The notes under the pieces were generated by a model. The model ran no database searches. It was not told where the DNA came from and was given only the letters and a program-made list of their open reading frames with translations. Below are positions 32,356 through 41,209 of a stretch of DNA of 64,000 nt, in pieces. Position numbers and translations under genes: made by a program. Position 1 is the first letter of the stretch. The number at the start of each line of letters is the position of its first letter. This DNA comes from Streptomyces flaveus (GTDB lineage Bacteria > Actinomycetota > Actinomycetes > Streptomycetales > Streptomycetaceae): positions 139,484 to 203,483 of the forward strand of contig NZ_BMPQ01000014.1 of NCBI RefSeq assembly GCF_014647675.1. The letters are read 5' to 3'.

Positions 32356-33225
32356 TCAGGCAGCCTCATCCCGCGCCCGCTGATACGGGTCGGCAGTCCA
32401 CGACGCGAGGAAGCGCAGTCCGTCATGGGACGGGGTCCCGGGCTCGGCGGTCCAGATCACCAACTGCTGTGCGGGGGCGGCTGTGCAGGTCAGACTGTCC
32501 CAGTCGAGAGTGAGGTCGCCGGCAACCGGGTGGCGCAGCCTCTGGGTGCCCACCCGCAAGCCGGCCACCTGACGCCCGGCCCACCACTGCCGGAAGTCGG
32601 CGTCGACCACCGACAGCTCACCGACGAGCGCGGCCAGTTCGGGGTCGCCCGGGTGCTGGGCGGCCTCCAGGCGCAGTTCGGCGACGCAGTTCCGGGCGAT
32701 CGTCCTCCAGTTGAGGTGAAGCCCGCGGAAGCAGGAGTTGGTGAAGCACAGCCGGGCGTAGTTGCGCTTCTTCTCCGGAACCTGGCCGAAGTCCGTGAGC
32801 AGAGCGGCCGCCAGAGGGTTCCAGGCCAGGATGTCCATGCGACGGCCCAGGACGAGCGCGGGGGTCGCGGTCAACTCGTCCAGGAGACGCCTGAGTTGCT
32901 GCTGGACCTGCTGCGCCGGCCGGCGGCGCGGCACGTACTCGTCTCTCGCGGCCAGCTCGAACAGGTGGTCACGCTGGTCGTCGTCGAGGTGCAGGACACG
33001 GACGAGCGTGGCGAGCACCGACATCGGAGCACGGGCACGCCCCTGCTCCAACCGCGTGTAGTAGTCCGTACTGATGGCAGCGAGCACGGCGACCTCCTCC
33101 CGGCGCAGGCCGGCCACCCGCCGGGGGCCACCGGTGTCGGGCAGGCCTACGGTGCGCGGGCTCAACTCGGCCCGCCGCGCCTTGAGGAATTCTCCCAGCT
33201 CGTTCAGATGCGCGTCGCTGGTCAT
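32356..33225 (-). CDS. MmyB-type XRE-family transcriptional regulator (paralogue 2)
   Basis: Second 289-residue MmyB-type regulator, clearly paralogous to the one at 27.7 kb (HLNELGEFLKARRAELSP shared without change at the N-terminus). HTH at about 8-85 with GLRREEVAVLAAISTDYYTR, then LEQGRARAP; ligand-binding domain with LLDELTATPALVLGRRMDIL, then AWNPLAAALLTDFG, and the LTLDWDSLTC end. ATG 33225. A GGGG-N11-CCCC palindrome like those of the first paralogue lies 35-55 bases upstream. The divergent rightward gene is an MDR dehydrogenase 400 bases away, a typical target for this family. Confidence 0.93.
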   Translation of the reverse strand: MTSDAHLNELGEFLKARRAELSPRTVGLPDTGGPRRVAGLRREEVAVLAAISTDYYTRLEQGRARAPMSVLATLVRVLHLDDDQRDHLFELAARDEYVPRRRPAQQVQQQLRRLLDELTATPALVLGRRMDILAWNPLAAALLTDFGQVPEKKRNYARLCFTNSCFRGLHLNWRTIARNCVAELRLEAAQHPGDPELAALVGELSVVDADFRQWWAGRQVAGLRVGTQRLRHPVAGDLTLDWDSLTCTAAPAQQLVIWTAEPGTPSHDGLRFLASWTADPYQRARDEAA

Positions 33226-33259
33226 ACGGCCAGTCTCGCACCGCTCAGCCTTCGCCAGG

Positions 33260-33311
33260 GGGGTAAGGATTCCTCCCCTGGATAAGTAATTCCTGGGATG
33301 GAATTCTCCCC
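33260..33311. promoter_or_regulatory. Back-to-back MmyB-type operator-like sites before paralogue 2
   Basis: GGGGTAAGGATTCCTCCCC (33260-33278) and GGGATGGAATTCTCCCC (33295-33311), centred 34 bases apart, the same spacing as in the hydrolase and flavodoxin-like promoters. Read on the minus strand, the first becomes AGGAATCCTTACCCC, matching the site at 25.7 kb including its TTACCCC. The second faces the divergent dehydrogenase. Confidence 0.6.
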
Positions 33312-33625
33312 TTTGCGGGCTCACGCAATGGTGGCAGGCTCGATGAGGTGGCCGCCGACCAGGACCGGCCCATGGAGAACATTCACCGTACAGGCGGGAC
33401 CGCCGACCCCGGGACCGGGATCGTTTTCGAATGCCACCGATATCCCGTATTCCATATTCCATGCGGCTGAGGAGGAGGCGAGAAAGGACGGTGAGGACGG
33501 ATGTCACGTTCCTCGGCAATGACCTGACGCCGCCCGGTCACCTCCACACTCCTGGCAGCGTGCCGGTCGCCCGCTGCCCGCGATCGTCCACCCGCGGGGC
33601 GACCTGACGAGCCTGAGAGAGCATC
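33312..33625. other. Intergenic stretch before the MDR dehydrogenase
   Basis: About 310 bases with no convincing gene. A local AT-richer patch near 33420-33465 (TTTTCGAATGCC, TATTCCATATTCC) is the likely promoter zone of the rightward dehydrogenase. A 32-codon reading from ATG 33372 lacks a ribosome site and is not believed. Confidence 0.4.
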
Positions 33626-34642
33626 ATGCGAGCAACCATCATTCACGCGCCCGGTGACATCCGGGTGGAGAACGCCCCAGAGCCGAAGATCGTGGCGCCG
33701 ACGGACGCGGTCATCCGGACCGCCGCCGCCTGCGTGTGCGGCTCCGATCTGTGGAGCTACCGGGGTGTCCTGCCGGTCACCGAGCCGCAGCCGATCGGCC
33801 ACGAATACGTGGGCATCGTCGAGGAGGTCGGCAGCGACGTAACGAGCGTCGAGCCGGGCCAGTTCGTCATCGGTTCCTTCGTCGCCTCCGACAACACCTG
33901 CCCGATCTGCCAGGCCGGCTACCACACCTCCTGCCGGCACGCGCAGTGGGTCACCGGCTGCCAGGCCGAGTACGTCCGTGTCCCCCTCGCCGACGGCACC
34001 CTGGTCGCCACCCCGGAACAGCCTACCGAGGAGCTGATCCCGGACCTGCTGGCCCTGTCCGACGTCATGGGCACCGGCTGGTACGCCGCCAGGGCGGCCG
34101 AGGTGAAGCCCGGTTCGACGGCCGTGGTGGTCGGTGACGGCGCGGTGGGCCTGTCCGGTGTCATCGCCGCGAAGGAACTGGGAGCCGCCCGCATCATCAC
34201 CATGAGCCGCCACGAGTCCCGGCAGAAGCTGGCCCTGGAGTTCGGCGCCACCGACATCGTCACCGAGCGCGGCGAGGAAGGCATCGCCCGCGTCAAGGAA
34301 CTGACGAACGGCATCGGCGCCGACTCCGTACTCGAGTGCGTCGGCACCCAGCAGTCGATGCAACAGGCCCTGCAGTCCACCCGACCGGGCGGCAACGTCG
34401 GCTTCGTCGGCATGCCTCACGACGTGCAGATCGACGGCCTGCAGCTCTTCTTCTCCCACGTCGGTCTGCGCGGTGGCCCCGCCCCCGTGCGCGCCTACCT
34501 TCCCGACCTGATCGACCGCGTCTTCAGCGGCCGTATCAACCCGGGCAAGGTCTTCGACCTCACCCTGCCCCTGGACGAGGTCGCCGAAGGTTACAAGGCC
34601 ATGGACGAGCGCCGCGCCATCAAGACGCTGCTGCGTCCCTGA
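33626..34642 (+). CDS. Zinc-dependent alcohol dehydrogenase (MDR)
   Basis: MDR enzyme of 338 residues. Catalytic zinc region CVCGSDLWSYRG with cysteine ligand and GHEYVGIVEEVGSDV; structural-site cysteines are reduced to CPICQAGYHTSC (three cysteines), so structural zinc may be partial. Nucleotide-binding motif VVGDGAVGLSGVIAAKELGA. ATG with GAGAG upstream. It is divergent from the second MmyB regulator and probably controlled by it. Co-directional with a SnoaL gene 110 bases downstream. The substrate is likely an alcohol or aldehyde; this type is common in actinobacterial stress operons. Confidence 0.87.
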   Translation: MRATIIHAPGDIRVENAPEPKIVAPTDAVIRTAAACVCGSDLWSYRGVLPVTEPQPIGHEYVGIVEEVGSDVTSVEPGQFVIGSFVASDNTCPICQAGYHTSCRHAQWVTGCQAEYVRVPLADGTLVATPEQPTEELIPDLLALSDVMGTGWYAARAAEVKPGSTAVVVGDGAVGLSGVIAAKELGAARIITMSRHESRQKLALEFGATDIVTERGEEGIARVKELTNGIGADSVLECVGTQQSMQQALQSTRPGGNVGFVGMPHDVQIDGLQLFFSHVGLRGGPAPVRAYLPDLIDRVFSGRINPGKVFDLTLPLDEVAEGYKAMDERRAIKTLLRP

Positions 34643-34752
34643 CCCGAACCCTGGCGGTGGGGGGCGCGGGATCAGCCGCGCCCACCACCGCCGGCACCAA
34701 CGAGCGGCAACCTCGCCCGCCCACCGCAGCCCAGCAGAACGGACCGACCGCC

Positions 34753-35178
34753 ATGACCAGCGAGGCGATCCTCACCGTCGAGGCGTACTTCGAAGCCCTC
34801 GGCGCCCGCGACATGGAGCGGATCCTCTCCCGCTTCGCTCCCGACGCGACCTGGACGATCCCGGGCGATCCGGCACTGACGCCCTGGGCCGGTCACCGCA
34901 CCGGGCCGAAGGACATCGAGCAGTCCCTCACCGCGTTCTTCGCAGCCGTCGAGCCGCTCGTGTTCGAGCTGCAGACCATGGTGGAGGCCGACGGACGGGT
35001 ACTGGTACCGGGCCGGTACGCCTCCCGGTTCCGTCCCTCGGGGCAGGTGCTCGAAAGCGAGATGATCCTGCGTTTCACCGTCGTCGACGGCCTGATCACC
35101 GACTACCGCGTGTTCGAGGACTCGCTCGGTATCACGCGTACCTGCCTCGGTGAGCCGCTCACCACCGCTCCCGCCTGA
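34753..35178 (+). CDS. SnoaL-like/ketosteroid-isomerase-like protein
   Basis: NTF2-fold protein of 141 residues (VEAYFEALGARDMERILSRF, then APDATWTIPGDPAL at the N-terminus; ILRFTVVDGLITDYRVFEDS near the end). Among small SnoaL proteins this one resembles the limonene-epoxide-hydrolase/KSI-like set, but catalytic residues are not conserved clearly enough to name a reaction. ATG 34753. It follows the MDR dehydrogenase and precedes the antiporter by about 65 bases. Confidence 0.78.
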   Translation: MTSEAILTVEAYFEALGARDMERILSRFAPDATWTIPGDPALTPWAGHRTGPKDIEQSLTAFFAAVEPLVFELQTMVEADGRVLVPGRYASRFRPSGQVLESEMILRFTVVDGLITDYRVFEDSLGITRTCLGEPLTTAPA

Positions 35179-35242
35179 CCGCAGGTCTGCCCACACCCGT
35201 TCGTCCCCAGTCCGCAGTCCGCCCCACACGGGAGCAACAGTC

Positions 35243-36829
35243 ATGCTCGGTCTCGAACTCGTCGTGCTCCTGGGCGTGGCTCTGCTGCTGGGCCAGGTCA
35301 TCGCCCAGCGCTTCCGCGTCGCACCACCCGTCGTGCTGCTGGTCGTGGGTGCTCTTCTGGGACTCGTCCCGGCCGCGCGTCAGACTCAACTGCCGCCAGA
35401 AGTGGTGCTGTTGCTCTTCCTTCCGGTGTTGCTGTACTGGGAGAGCCTCACCACGTCCATCCGGGAGATCCGTTCCAACCTGCGCGGCATCGTCCTGCTC
35501 AGCACGGTCCTGGTGATCCTCACCGCGGGGACCGTGGCCGTCGCCGGGCACGCGCTCGGACTGCCGTGGGGACCGGCCTGGGCGCTGGGCGCGGCGGTGG
35601 CTCCCACCGACGCGACAGCGGTCGGCGTCCTGGCCCGCTCCCTGCCGCGCCGTCAGGTCACCGTGCTGCGTGCCGAAAGCCTCGTCAACGACGGCACCGC
35701 ACTGGTCATCTTCGGCCTGGCGGTCGGTATCACCGTCGGCGAGGAACACCTCACCGTTCCGCACGTGGGCGCGCTGTTCCTCCTGGCCTACGGCGGCGGG
35801 GCAGCGGTCGGCGTGCTGGTCGCCTGGATCAACATGAACCTGCGGCGCCGCCTGGACGATCCCCTGCTCGGCAATCTCGTCATGATCCTGGCGCCGTTCA
35901 CGGCGTTTCTGCTCGCCGAGCTGATCCACGCCTCGGGTGTCCTCGCGGTCGTCGTGAGCGGGCTGATCATGGCCCAGGTGGCTCCCAGCCTCATCCGCGC
36001 CGAGCATCGCCGCCAGGCACTGGCCTTCTGGCCACTGCTCACCTTCATCATCAACGGCGCATTGTTCGTCCTGGTCGGAGTGGAACTCCAGTACGCACTC
36101 CGCCACTTGGACCGCTCCGACCTCCAGGACGCCCTGATCGCGATCGGCATGGTCAGCGTGGTGCTGGTCATGGTCCGGTTCGCGTTCCTGTTCTCCTCCG
36201 CCTACCTGGTCCGCGTACTCGACCGGCGTCCCGAGCAACGACTGCGCAGAATCAGTCACCGGGCCCGCACCGTCAGCGGGTTCGCGGGCTTCCGGGGCGC
36301 GGTGTCGCTCGCCGTGGCGCTCTCGGTGCCGGAGACCCTCGACTCGGGTGAGCCGTTCCCCGACCGTGCCTTCATCGTCTTCGTCACCTCCGGCGTCATC
36401 GTGGTCACTCTCGTGGTGCAGGGACTGCTGCTGCCGGGCGTGGTGCGCTGGGCCCGGCTGCCGCGCGACACGTCCGTCGACGAGGAGCAGGTCCTCGCCG
36501 AGACAAAGGCGACCGAGGAAGCCATCACAGCACTGCCGCAACTCGCTGCCGAACTGGGCACCACCCCGAAAGTCATGGAGTGGCTGAGCCAGGAGTACGA
36601 GGCCCACCTGGCGACCGTACGGGCCAAGGACGCGGGCACCGACGACGATCCCGCCCTGCTCCACAACCGCCACTACACCGACCTCCGCCTCGCCCTCATC
36701 GCCCACAGACGCGCAACCGTCGTCCGCCTGCGCGACGAGGGACAGATCGACGACACCGTGCTGCGCCGGCTCCAGGCCGCGCTGGACAACGAAGAGGTGC
36801 GGCTGGCCGGACGCGAGCAGGTGGAGTGA
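35243..36829 (+). CDS. Na+/H+ antiporter (CPA1/NhaP type)
   Basis: Membrane antiporter of 528 residues with about 12 helices and a hydrophilic C-terminal tail of about 110 residues. The core motifs APTDATAVG and ESLVNDGTALVIF carry the family's ND ion-binding pair, and FAGFRGAVSLAVAL is the conserved helix near the end of the transport domain. It exchanges sodium or potassium for protons and contributes to pH homeostasis. ATG 35243 with GGGAG 8 bases upstream. Its place between SnoaL and amidohydrolase genes shows no functional link beyond a possible role in acid stress from decarboxylation or acid products. Confidence 0.9.
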   Translation: MLGLELVVLLGVALLLGQVIAQRFRVAPPVVLLVVGALLGLVPAARQTQLPPEVVLLLFLPVLLYWESLTTSIREIRSNLRGIVLLSTVLVILTAGTVAVAGHALGLPWGPAWALGAAVAPTDATAVGVLARSLPRRQVTVLRAESLVNDGTALVIFGLAVGITVGEEHLTVPHVGALFLLAYGGGAAVGVLVAWINMNLRRRLDDPLLGNLVMILAPFTAFLLAELIHASGVLAVVVSGLIMAQVAPSLIRAEHRRQALAFWPLLTFIINGALFVLVGVELQYALRHLDRSDLQDALIAIGMVSVVLVMVRFAFLFSSAYLVRVLDRRPEQRLRRISHRARTVSGFAGFRGAVSLAVALSVPETLDSGEPFPDRAFIVFVTSGVIVVTLVVQGLLLPGVVRWARLPRDTSVDEEQVLAETKATEEAITALPQLAAELGTTPKVMEWLSQEYEAHLATVRAKDAGTDDDPALLHNRHYTDLRLALIAHRRATVVRLRDEGQIDDTVLRRLQAALDNEEVRLAGREQVE

Positions 36830-36880
36830 GCCGAGCCCGACACCCGCCTTCACACAAGCCCCCCGGAAGGGATCCCTGTC

Positions 36881-37840
36881 ATGTCCTCCGGCCTGATCGA
36901 CGTCCACGCCCACCTCCTGCCCGACTTCTACGTCCAGCAGGCGACAACGGCGGGCCACGCTCACCCCGATGGCATGGGCGGCTGGCCGTCGTGGTCCGTG
37001 GAAGCCCACCTGGACCTGATGGACCGCAACGGCATCGAGACCGCGATGCTGTCCATGTCCTCCCCCGGCGTACACTTCGGCGACGACAAGGCGGCCCGCC
37101 TCCTCGCCCGGCGCGTCAACGAGTACGCCGCCGAACTGACCCGCGAACACCCCTGCCGCTTCGGCAACTTCGCGTCGCTTCCCCTGCCGGACGTGGACGG
37201 CTCGTTGGAGGAGATCGCATTCGCCTTCGACGAACTCGGCACCGACGGCGTGGCCTTGCTTACGCACACGCACGGTGTGTACCTGGGTGACCAGCGCCTC
37301 GACCCGGTCTTCGCGGAACTCGACCGGCGGCGGGCCGTGGTCTTCCTGCACCCCACCTCACCGGTGTGCTGGGAACAGTCCGCACTCGGCAGACCGCGGC
37401 CGATGGTCGAGTACATCTTCGACACGGCCCGTACCGTCACGGACCTGGTGATGGCGGGTGTCCTGACGCGACATCAGAACATGCAGGTGATCGTTCCGCA
37501 CTGCGGTGGCGCGGTTCCCGTCCTGGCCGACCGCATCAACGAGTTCATGAGGCTGTTCCTGCCTTCGGAGAATTCGGCCTCCCTCGATGCCGTGCAGCAA
37601 CTACGGGGCCTGTACTACGACATGGCGGGCACGGCGTTCCCACGTCAGGTCCCCGCGCTGCTGAAGCTCGTCGATCCGGACCGCGTACTGTTCGGCAGCG
37701 ACTACTGCTGGACGCCTCCCCCGCTGGCCGACGCCCACATCGCGGCGATCGACGCGGCCGAGTCACCGGCAGAGGGGACCACGTGGCGTTCCCTGACGAC
37801 GGCAAACGCCCAGCGCCTGTTCCCGCGGACGGCGCGGTGA
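36881..37840 (+). CDS. Amidohydrolase-family protein (ACMSD/resorcylate decarboxylase-like)
   Basis: TIM-barrel metal enzyme of 319 residues. Metal ligands: H9 and H11 (DVHAHL), a histidine in VVFLHPTSP, one in VIVPHCGGAVP, and the catalytic aspartate in VLFGSDYCW. This is the ACMSD-like branch of the amidohydrolase superfamily, whose members decarboxylate aromatic acids (aminocarboxymuconate semialdehyde, resorcylate, 5-carboxyvanillate) or hydrolyse ring-cleavage products. Closely followed (10 bases) by an aldo/keto reductase gene. A role in aromatic-acid decarboxylation is inferred. Confidence 0.86.
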   Translation: MSSGLIDVHAHLLPDFYVQQATTAGHAHPDGMGGWPSWSVEAHLDLMDRNGIETAMLSMSSPGVHFGDDKAARLLARRVNEYAAELTREHPCRFGNFASLPLPDVDGSLEEIAFAFDELGTDGVALLTHTHGVYLGDQRLDPVFAELDRRRAVVFLHPTSPVCWEQSALGRPRPMVEYIFDTARTVTDLVMAGVLTRHQNMQVIVPHCGGAVPVLADRINEFMRLFLPSENSASLDAVQQLRGLYYDMAGTAFPRQVPALLKLVDPDRVLFGSDYCWTPPPLADAHIAAIDAAESPAEGTTWRSLTTANAQRLFPRTAR

Positions 37841-37850
37841 AGGAGGAAGA

Positions 37851-38837
37851 ATGCACACGCGAACACTCGGGCGAAACCTCCGAGTCTCCGCCATCGGTCT
37901 CGGCGCAATGGGAATGTCCCAGAGCTACGGCCCGAACCCCGGTGATCGAAGCGACATGATCGCCGTGCTCCGTGGGGCCGTGGACCGCGGGGTCACGTTT
38001 TTCGACACCGCGGAGGTGTACGGCCCCTATGTCAACGAGGAACTCGTCGGAGAGGCCCTTGCTCCGGTACGTGACCAAGTGGTGATCGCCACGAAGTTCG
38101 GATTCCGCATCGAGAACGGTGCGTCAGTCGGACTCAACAGCCGGCCCGAGCAGATCCGTGCCGTCGCCACGGCCTCCCTCGAACGGCTCGGGGTCGAGAC
38201 GATCGACCTGTTCTATCAGCACCGCGTTGATCCACAGGTGCCGATCGAAGACGTCGCCGGCGCGGTGGGCGAGCTTGTGCAGGAGGGCAAGGTCCGCTGC
38301 TTCGGGCTCTCGGAGGCCAGTGCGGAGACCATCCGCCGTGCTCACTCGGTCCATCCGGTCACGGCAGTGCAGAGCGAGTACTCGCTGTGGACCCGAGATC
38401 CCGAGTCACAGGTCCTGCCGACGTGCGCGGCGCTCGGAATCGGATTCGTGCCCTTCAGCCCGCTCGGCAAGGGGTTCCTGACCGGGGCGGTGGACGCTTC
38501 GACGTCGTTCGCGGCCGGCGACGTCCGAACAACCATTCCACGGTTCACGGCCGAGAATCGAGCGGCCAACCAGGCTCTCGTCGAGCACATTGCAACGCTC
38601 GCGCAGGCCAAGGACGCCACACCGGGGCAGGTCGCCCTTGCCTGGCTGCTTGCACAGCATCCGTCGATCGTTCCGATTCCCGGAACGCGGCGCATCGCGC
38701 GTATCGAGGAGAACACCGGCGCCGCCCAACTGCCGCTCTCCGCCGACGAACTGTCGGACCTCAATGAACTCGCCGGCCGGGTCGGAGTACAGGGAGACCG
38801 CTACAACGAGCACCACATGTCGCTGCTCGACAAGTAG
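37851..38837 (+). CDS. Aldo/keto reductase
   Basis: NADPH-dependent (ab)8-barrel reductase of 328 residues. The catalytic tetrad is recognisable: D52-type aspartate and tyrosine in FFDTAEVYGPYVNEELVGEA, lysine in VIATKFGF, and histidine in FYQHRVDPQVPIEDV. The C-terminal cofactor segment is IVPIPGTRRIARIEENTGA. AAGGAGGA lies 5 bases upstream of the ATG. It belongs to the AKR13-like group common in bacteria, acting on aldehydes or quinones. It forms a two-gene unit with the preceding amidohydrolase. Confidence 0.9.
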   Translation: MHTRTLGRNLRVSAIGLGAMGMSQSYGPNPGDRSDMIAVLRGAVDRGVTFFDTAEVYGPYVNEELVGEALAPVRDQVVIATKFGFRIENGASVGLNSRPEQIRAVATASLERLGVETIDLFYQHRVDPQVPIEDVAGAVGELVQEGKVRCFGLSEASAETIRRAHSVHPVTAVQSEYSLWTRDPESQVLPTCAALGIGFVPFSPLGKGFLTGAVDASTSFAAGDVRTTIPRFTAENRAANQALVEHIATLAQAKDATPGQVALAWLLAQHPSIVPIPGTRRIARIEENTGAAQLPLSADELSDLNELAGRVGVQGDRYNEHHMSLLDK

Positions 38838-39055
38838 CCAGACGAACGGAAGCAAGCTGCGGGCGGGCACACCGGTTTCGGTGACAGCACCCGTTCGCAG
38901 CCATTTCCGCCGGTAGCGAGCCGCACACCAATGAAAGTCGTGATCGGGCCCATCGCGGATGGGATGGCTTCCACCTCACGGAAGCCGTCCCACGCGTACG
39001 GGCACGGTACCCCCGAGTACACGCTGCCGACGCCACCCAACCCTGCGGACCAGGC

Positions 39056-39430
39056 TCAGTCCTTGTCAGAAACGGCGGGCGGGTATGCGGGGGCGTCAAT
39101 GCCCCAGGACGTGACCCAGTCGGGTACTACCTCGACCCACTTCGGACCGAACCCCGGCCCCAGCACCTCGCCACCCTCCGTGTGCAGGACCGCCGTCCCC
39201 TTGATGAGGATCCCGCGCGGCTGCCACGTCTGCTCATCCGCCACGTCGTCGACCACGAGTGCCGCCTGCGGGTTGACCTCGAGGTGACGGACGTACAGCC
39301 GCTCCTGGCCACGCCCTTCGAGCAAGCGCCCCCGATCTTGATCACCTCGTGCTCGGGATCGGTGTGGTACCCGATGGGCACCACATGCGGCTTACCGGAC
39401 CTACCCGCCAGCAACTCCTTCAAGGACTGG
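39056..39430 (-). pseudogene. Frameshifted PPOX/F420-dependent flavin oxidoreductase remnant
   Basis: Two frames together give a PPOX-class split-barrel protein: LKELLAGRSGKPHVVPIGYH, then TDPEHEVIKIGG in one, then LEGRGQERLYVRHLEVNPQA, ALVVDDVADEQTWQPRGILI and EVVPDWVTSWGID in the other. The frame changes at about 39316-39325. The barrel strands and VVDD motif are those of F420- or FMN-dependent pyridoxamine-oxidase-like proteins. Neither half has a good start, and the missing base indicates a decayed gene, unless the break is a sequencing error. Confidence 0.65.
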
Positions 39431-39723
39431 TCACAGGCATCTCGCTGGCGGCTTACCCAACCGCACGTCCGGTTCTGAGGGGCCGGGACATAGTCGGCCG
39501 GCGCGTCGAACTCACCGTAACTGTCCTGGGCGACCTGTTGCCCGTCACAACAACTACTGGAAGCTGACCTGGCAATGATTGTGACCTTATGCACTGTTTG
39601 CGGATGGAGGAACCTACGAACTTGAGAATTCGCTGAGTATTCGGCGCGCACATTCGTATCTGAGGATGCGCTTCCCCCATGCCGGAAGTCCTGCCGGCTC
39701 CGGAGATGTCCTTGAGAGGCCTG

Positions 39724-41163
39724 ATGAGACGCAACACGCGAAGAAGATCGAAGACTGCCCGCCGGGCAGTAGGTGCGGCGGCCGCACTGGCCATAGGGGC
39801 CGGTGGACTGGTGGCGGTCAACCTCTACGCCTCGGCCGACGAAACCAGCGCGTCGAAGGGCTCTGCCCAGAACCAGGCGCTCGCGGCCGGCACCTCCACC
39901 ATCGACTGCCCCGACGTCGGCCAGCAGTTGAAATCAGTGCCCGCCAAGGCGAAGGCCCAGGTCGACAAGGAGCTGGCACTCCTCGACAAGCAGATATCCG
40001 AGGCATACCAGCGCCTTTCCACCTCCCAGAAGGCGATTCAGCAGGACCCCAACTTCGCCCAGAACGCGATCGTGGGTCCGCTGAAGGACAAGCGGAAGGC
40101 GACGATCGACCGGATCGCCATCGCCATCGGCCGTGTGGCAGCCAAGCCGCAGGGCCTCGACGCATTGGCGGCCTGCACGCTGCGCGCCACCGGCAACCAG
40201 CCCGCCGCCGGTCAGGGTGGCAACAACACCAACGCCGGAGGGAGCGGCAACGGCCCCGTCGCCGCCGACTTCGTGGACATCACCAAGGTGAAGTCCAACG
40301 TGCGCACGCCGGCCAAGTCGGCGAAGGCTTCAAAAGGCGTCTTCGTCAGCAAGTGCGGAGTGAACGCCAACAAGCTGTACAACAGCGACAACGTCATCGT
40401 CGCGCCCGGTGTCACCAACGGCGCACACCACCTGCACGATTACATCGGCAACCAGGACAACGACGCTTTCTCGAGCGACCAGGACTTCGCCAAGGCCGGG
40501 ACCAGCTGCCAGAACAGGGGCGACAAGTCGTCCTACTACTGGCCGGTGCTGCGCCTGCAGGACGGCACCAAGGAGTTCGACGCCGACAAGCAGGGCGGCG
40601 GTGCCGAGGGCAACACGGGCCGGATTCTGACGGCCAAGAAGGCCACCTTGAACTTCGTGGGCAGCCCCCGCGGCAAGGTGGTGGCGATGCCCAAGTTCCT
40701 GCGCATCATCACCGGTGACGCCAAGGCGTTCGTCAACGGCACGGCCAACGCCAACGCCTCCTGGAGCTGCACCGGCTTCGAGAACAAGGTGCAGTTGAAG
40801 GACAAGTACCCCCTCTGCCCGTCAGGCAGCGACGTGGTGCGCACCTTCAAGTTCCAGAGCTGCTGGGACGGCACGAACATCGACAGCGCCAACCACCGTA
40901 CGCACGTGGCCTTCGCTGACGCGGGCGGCAACTGCCCGACCGGCTTCAAAGCCATTCCCCAGTTGGTGCAGCGTCTGGTGTACGACGTGGACGCGCCCAG
41001 CGTCAAGGACAACGGCAAGACCCGTCCGTTCTTCTCGTTGGACAGCTTCCCCGAGCAGGCGCACAAGCCGGTCACCGACCACGGTGACTTCATCAACGTC
41101 TTCGACCCGAAGCTGATGAACAAGGCCGTCCAGTGCATCAACACCGGACGTAAGTGCAGCTGA
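39724..41163 (+). CDS. Secreted DUF1996-type protein
   Basis: Exported protein of about 479 residues. A Sec-type signal with a basic start (MRRNTRRRSKTARRAVG) and hydrophobic core (AAAALAIGAGGLVAVNLY) is followed by a helical, charged region (about 45-165), a Gly/Asn-rich linker (NQPAAGQGGNNTNAGGSG) and a C-terminal DUF1996 domain with GVTNGAHHLHDYIGNQ, KYPLCPSGSDVVRTFKFQSC and NCPTGF/CINTGRKC cysteines that probably form disulfides. ATG 39724 follows GAGAGG; ATG 39706 or 39679 would extend the signal. The function of DUF1996 is not established; the histidine pair might bind metal. A strong terminator follows. Confidence 0.78.
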   Translation: MRRNTRRRSKTARRAVGAAAALAIGAGGLVAVNLYASADETSASKGSAQNQALAAGTSTIDCPDVGQQLKSVPAKAKAQVDKELALLDKQISEAYQRLSTSQKAIQQDPNFAQNAIVGPLKDKRKATIDRIAIAIGRVAAKPQGLDALAACTLRATGNQPAAGQGGNNTNAGGSGNGPVAADFVDITKVKSNVRTPAKSAKASKGVFVSKCGVNANKLYNSDNVIVAPGVTNGAHHLHDYIGNQDNDAFSSDQDFAKAGTSCQNRGDKSSYYWPVLRLQDGTKEFDADKQGGGAEGNTGRILTAKKATLNFVGSPRGKVVAMPKFLRIITGDAKAFVNGTANANASWSCTGFENKVQLKDKYPLCPSGSDVVRTFKFQSCWDGTNIDSANHRTHVAFADAGGNCPTGFKAIPQLVQRLVYDVDAPSVKDNGKTRPFFSLDSFPEQAHKPVTDHGDFINVFDPKLMNKAVQCINTGRKCS

Positions 41164-41175
41164 GTCCGAGTACCG

Positions 41176-41209
41176 GGCGGTGGGCGTCGCGCTGACGACG
41201 CCCACCGCC
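41176..41209 (+). terminator. Terminator of the DUF1996 gene
   Basis: A 14-bp perfect stem (GGCGGTGGGCGTCG paired with CGACGCCCACCGCC) with a 6-base loop begins 13 bases after the stop codon. No T-run follows, as usual for this GC content. Confidence 0.75.

Noticed and set aside
38838..39055. Readings on both strands after the aldo/keto reductase gene
   Set aside because: No family similarity and no ribosome sites; treated as intergenic.
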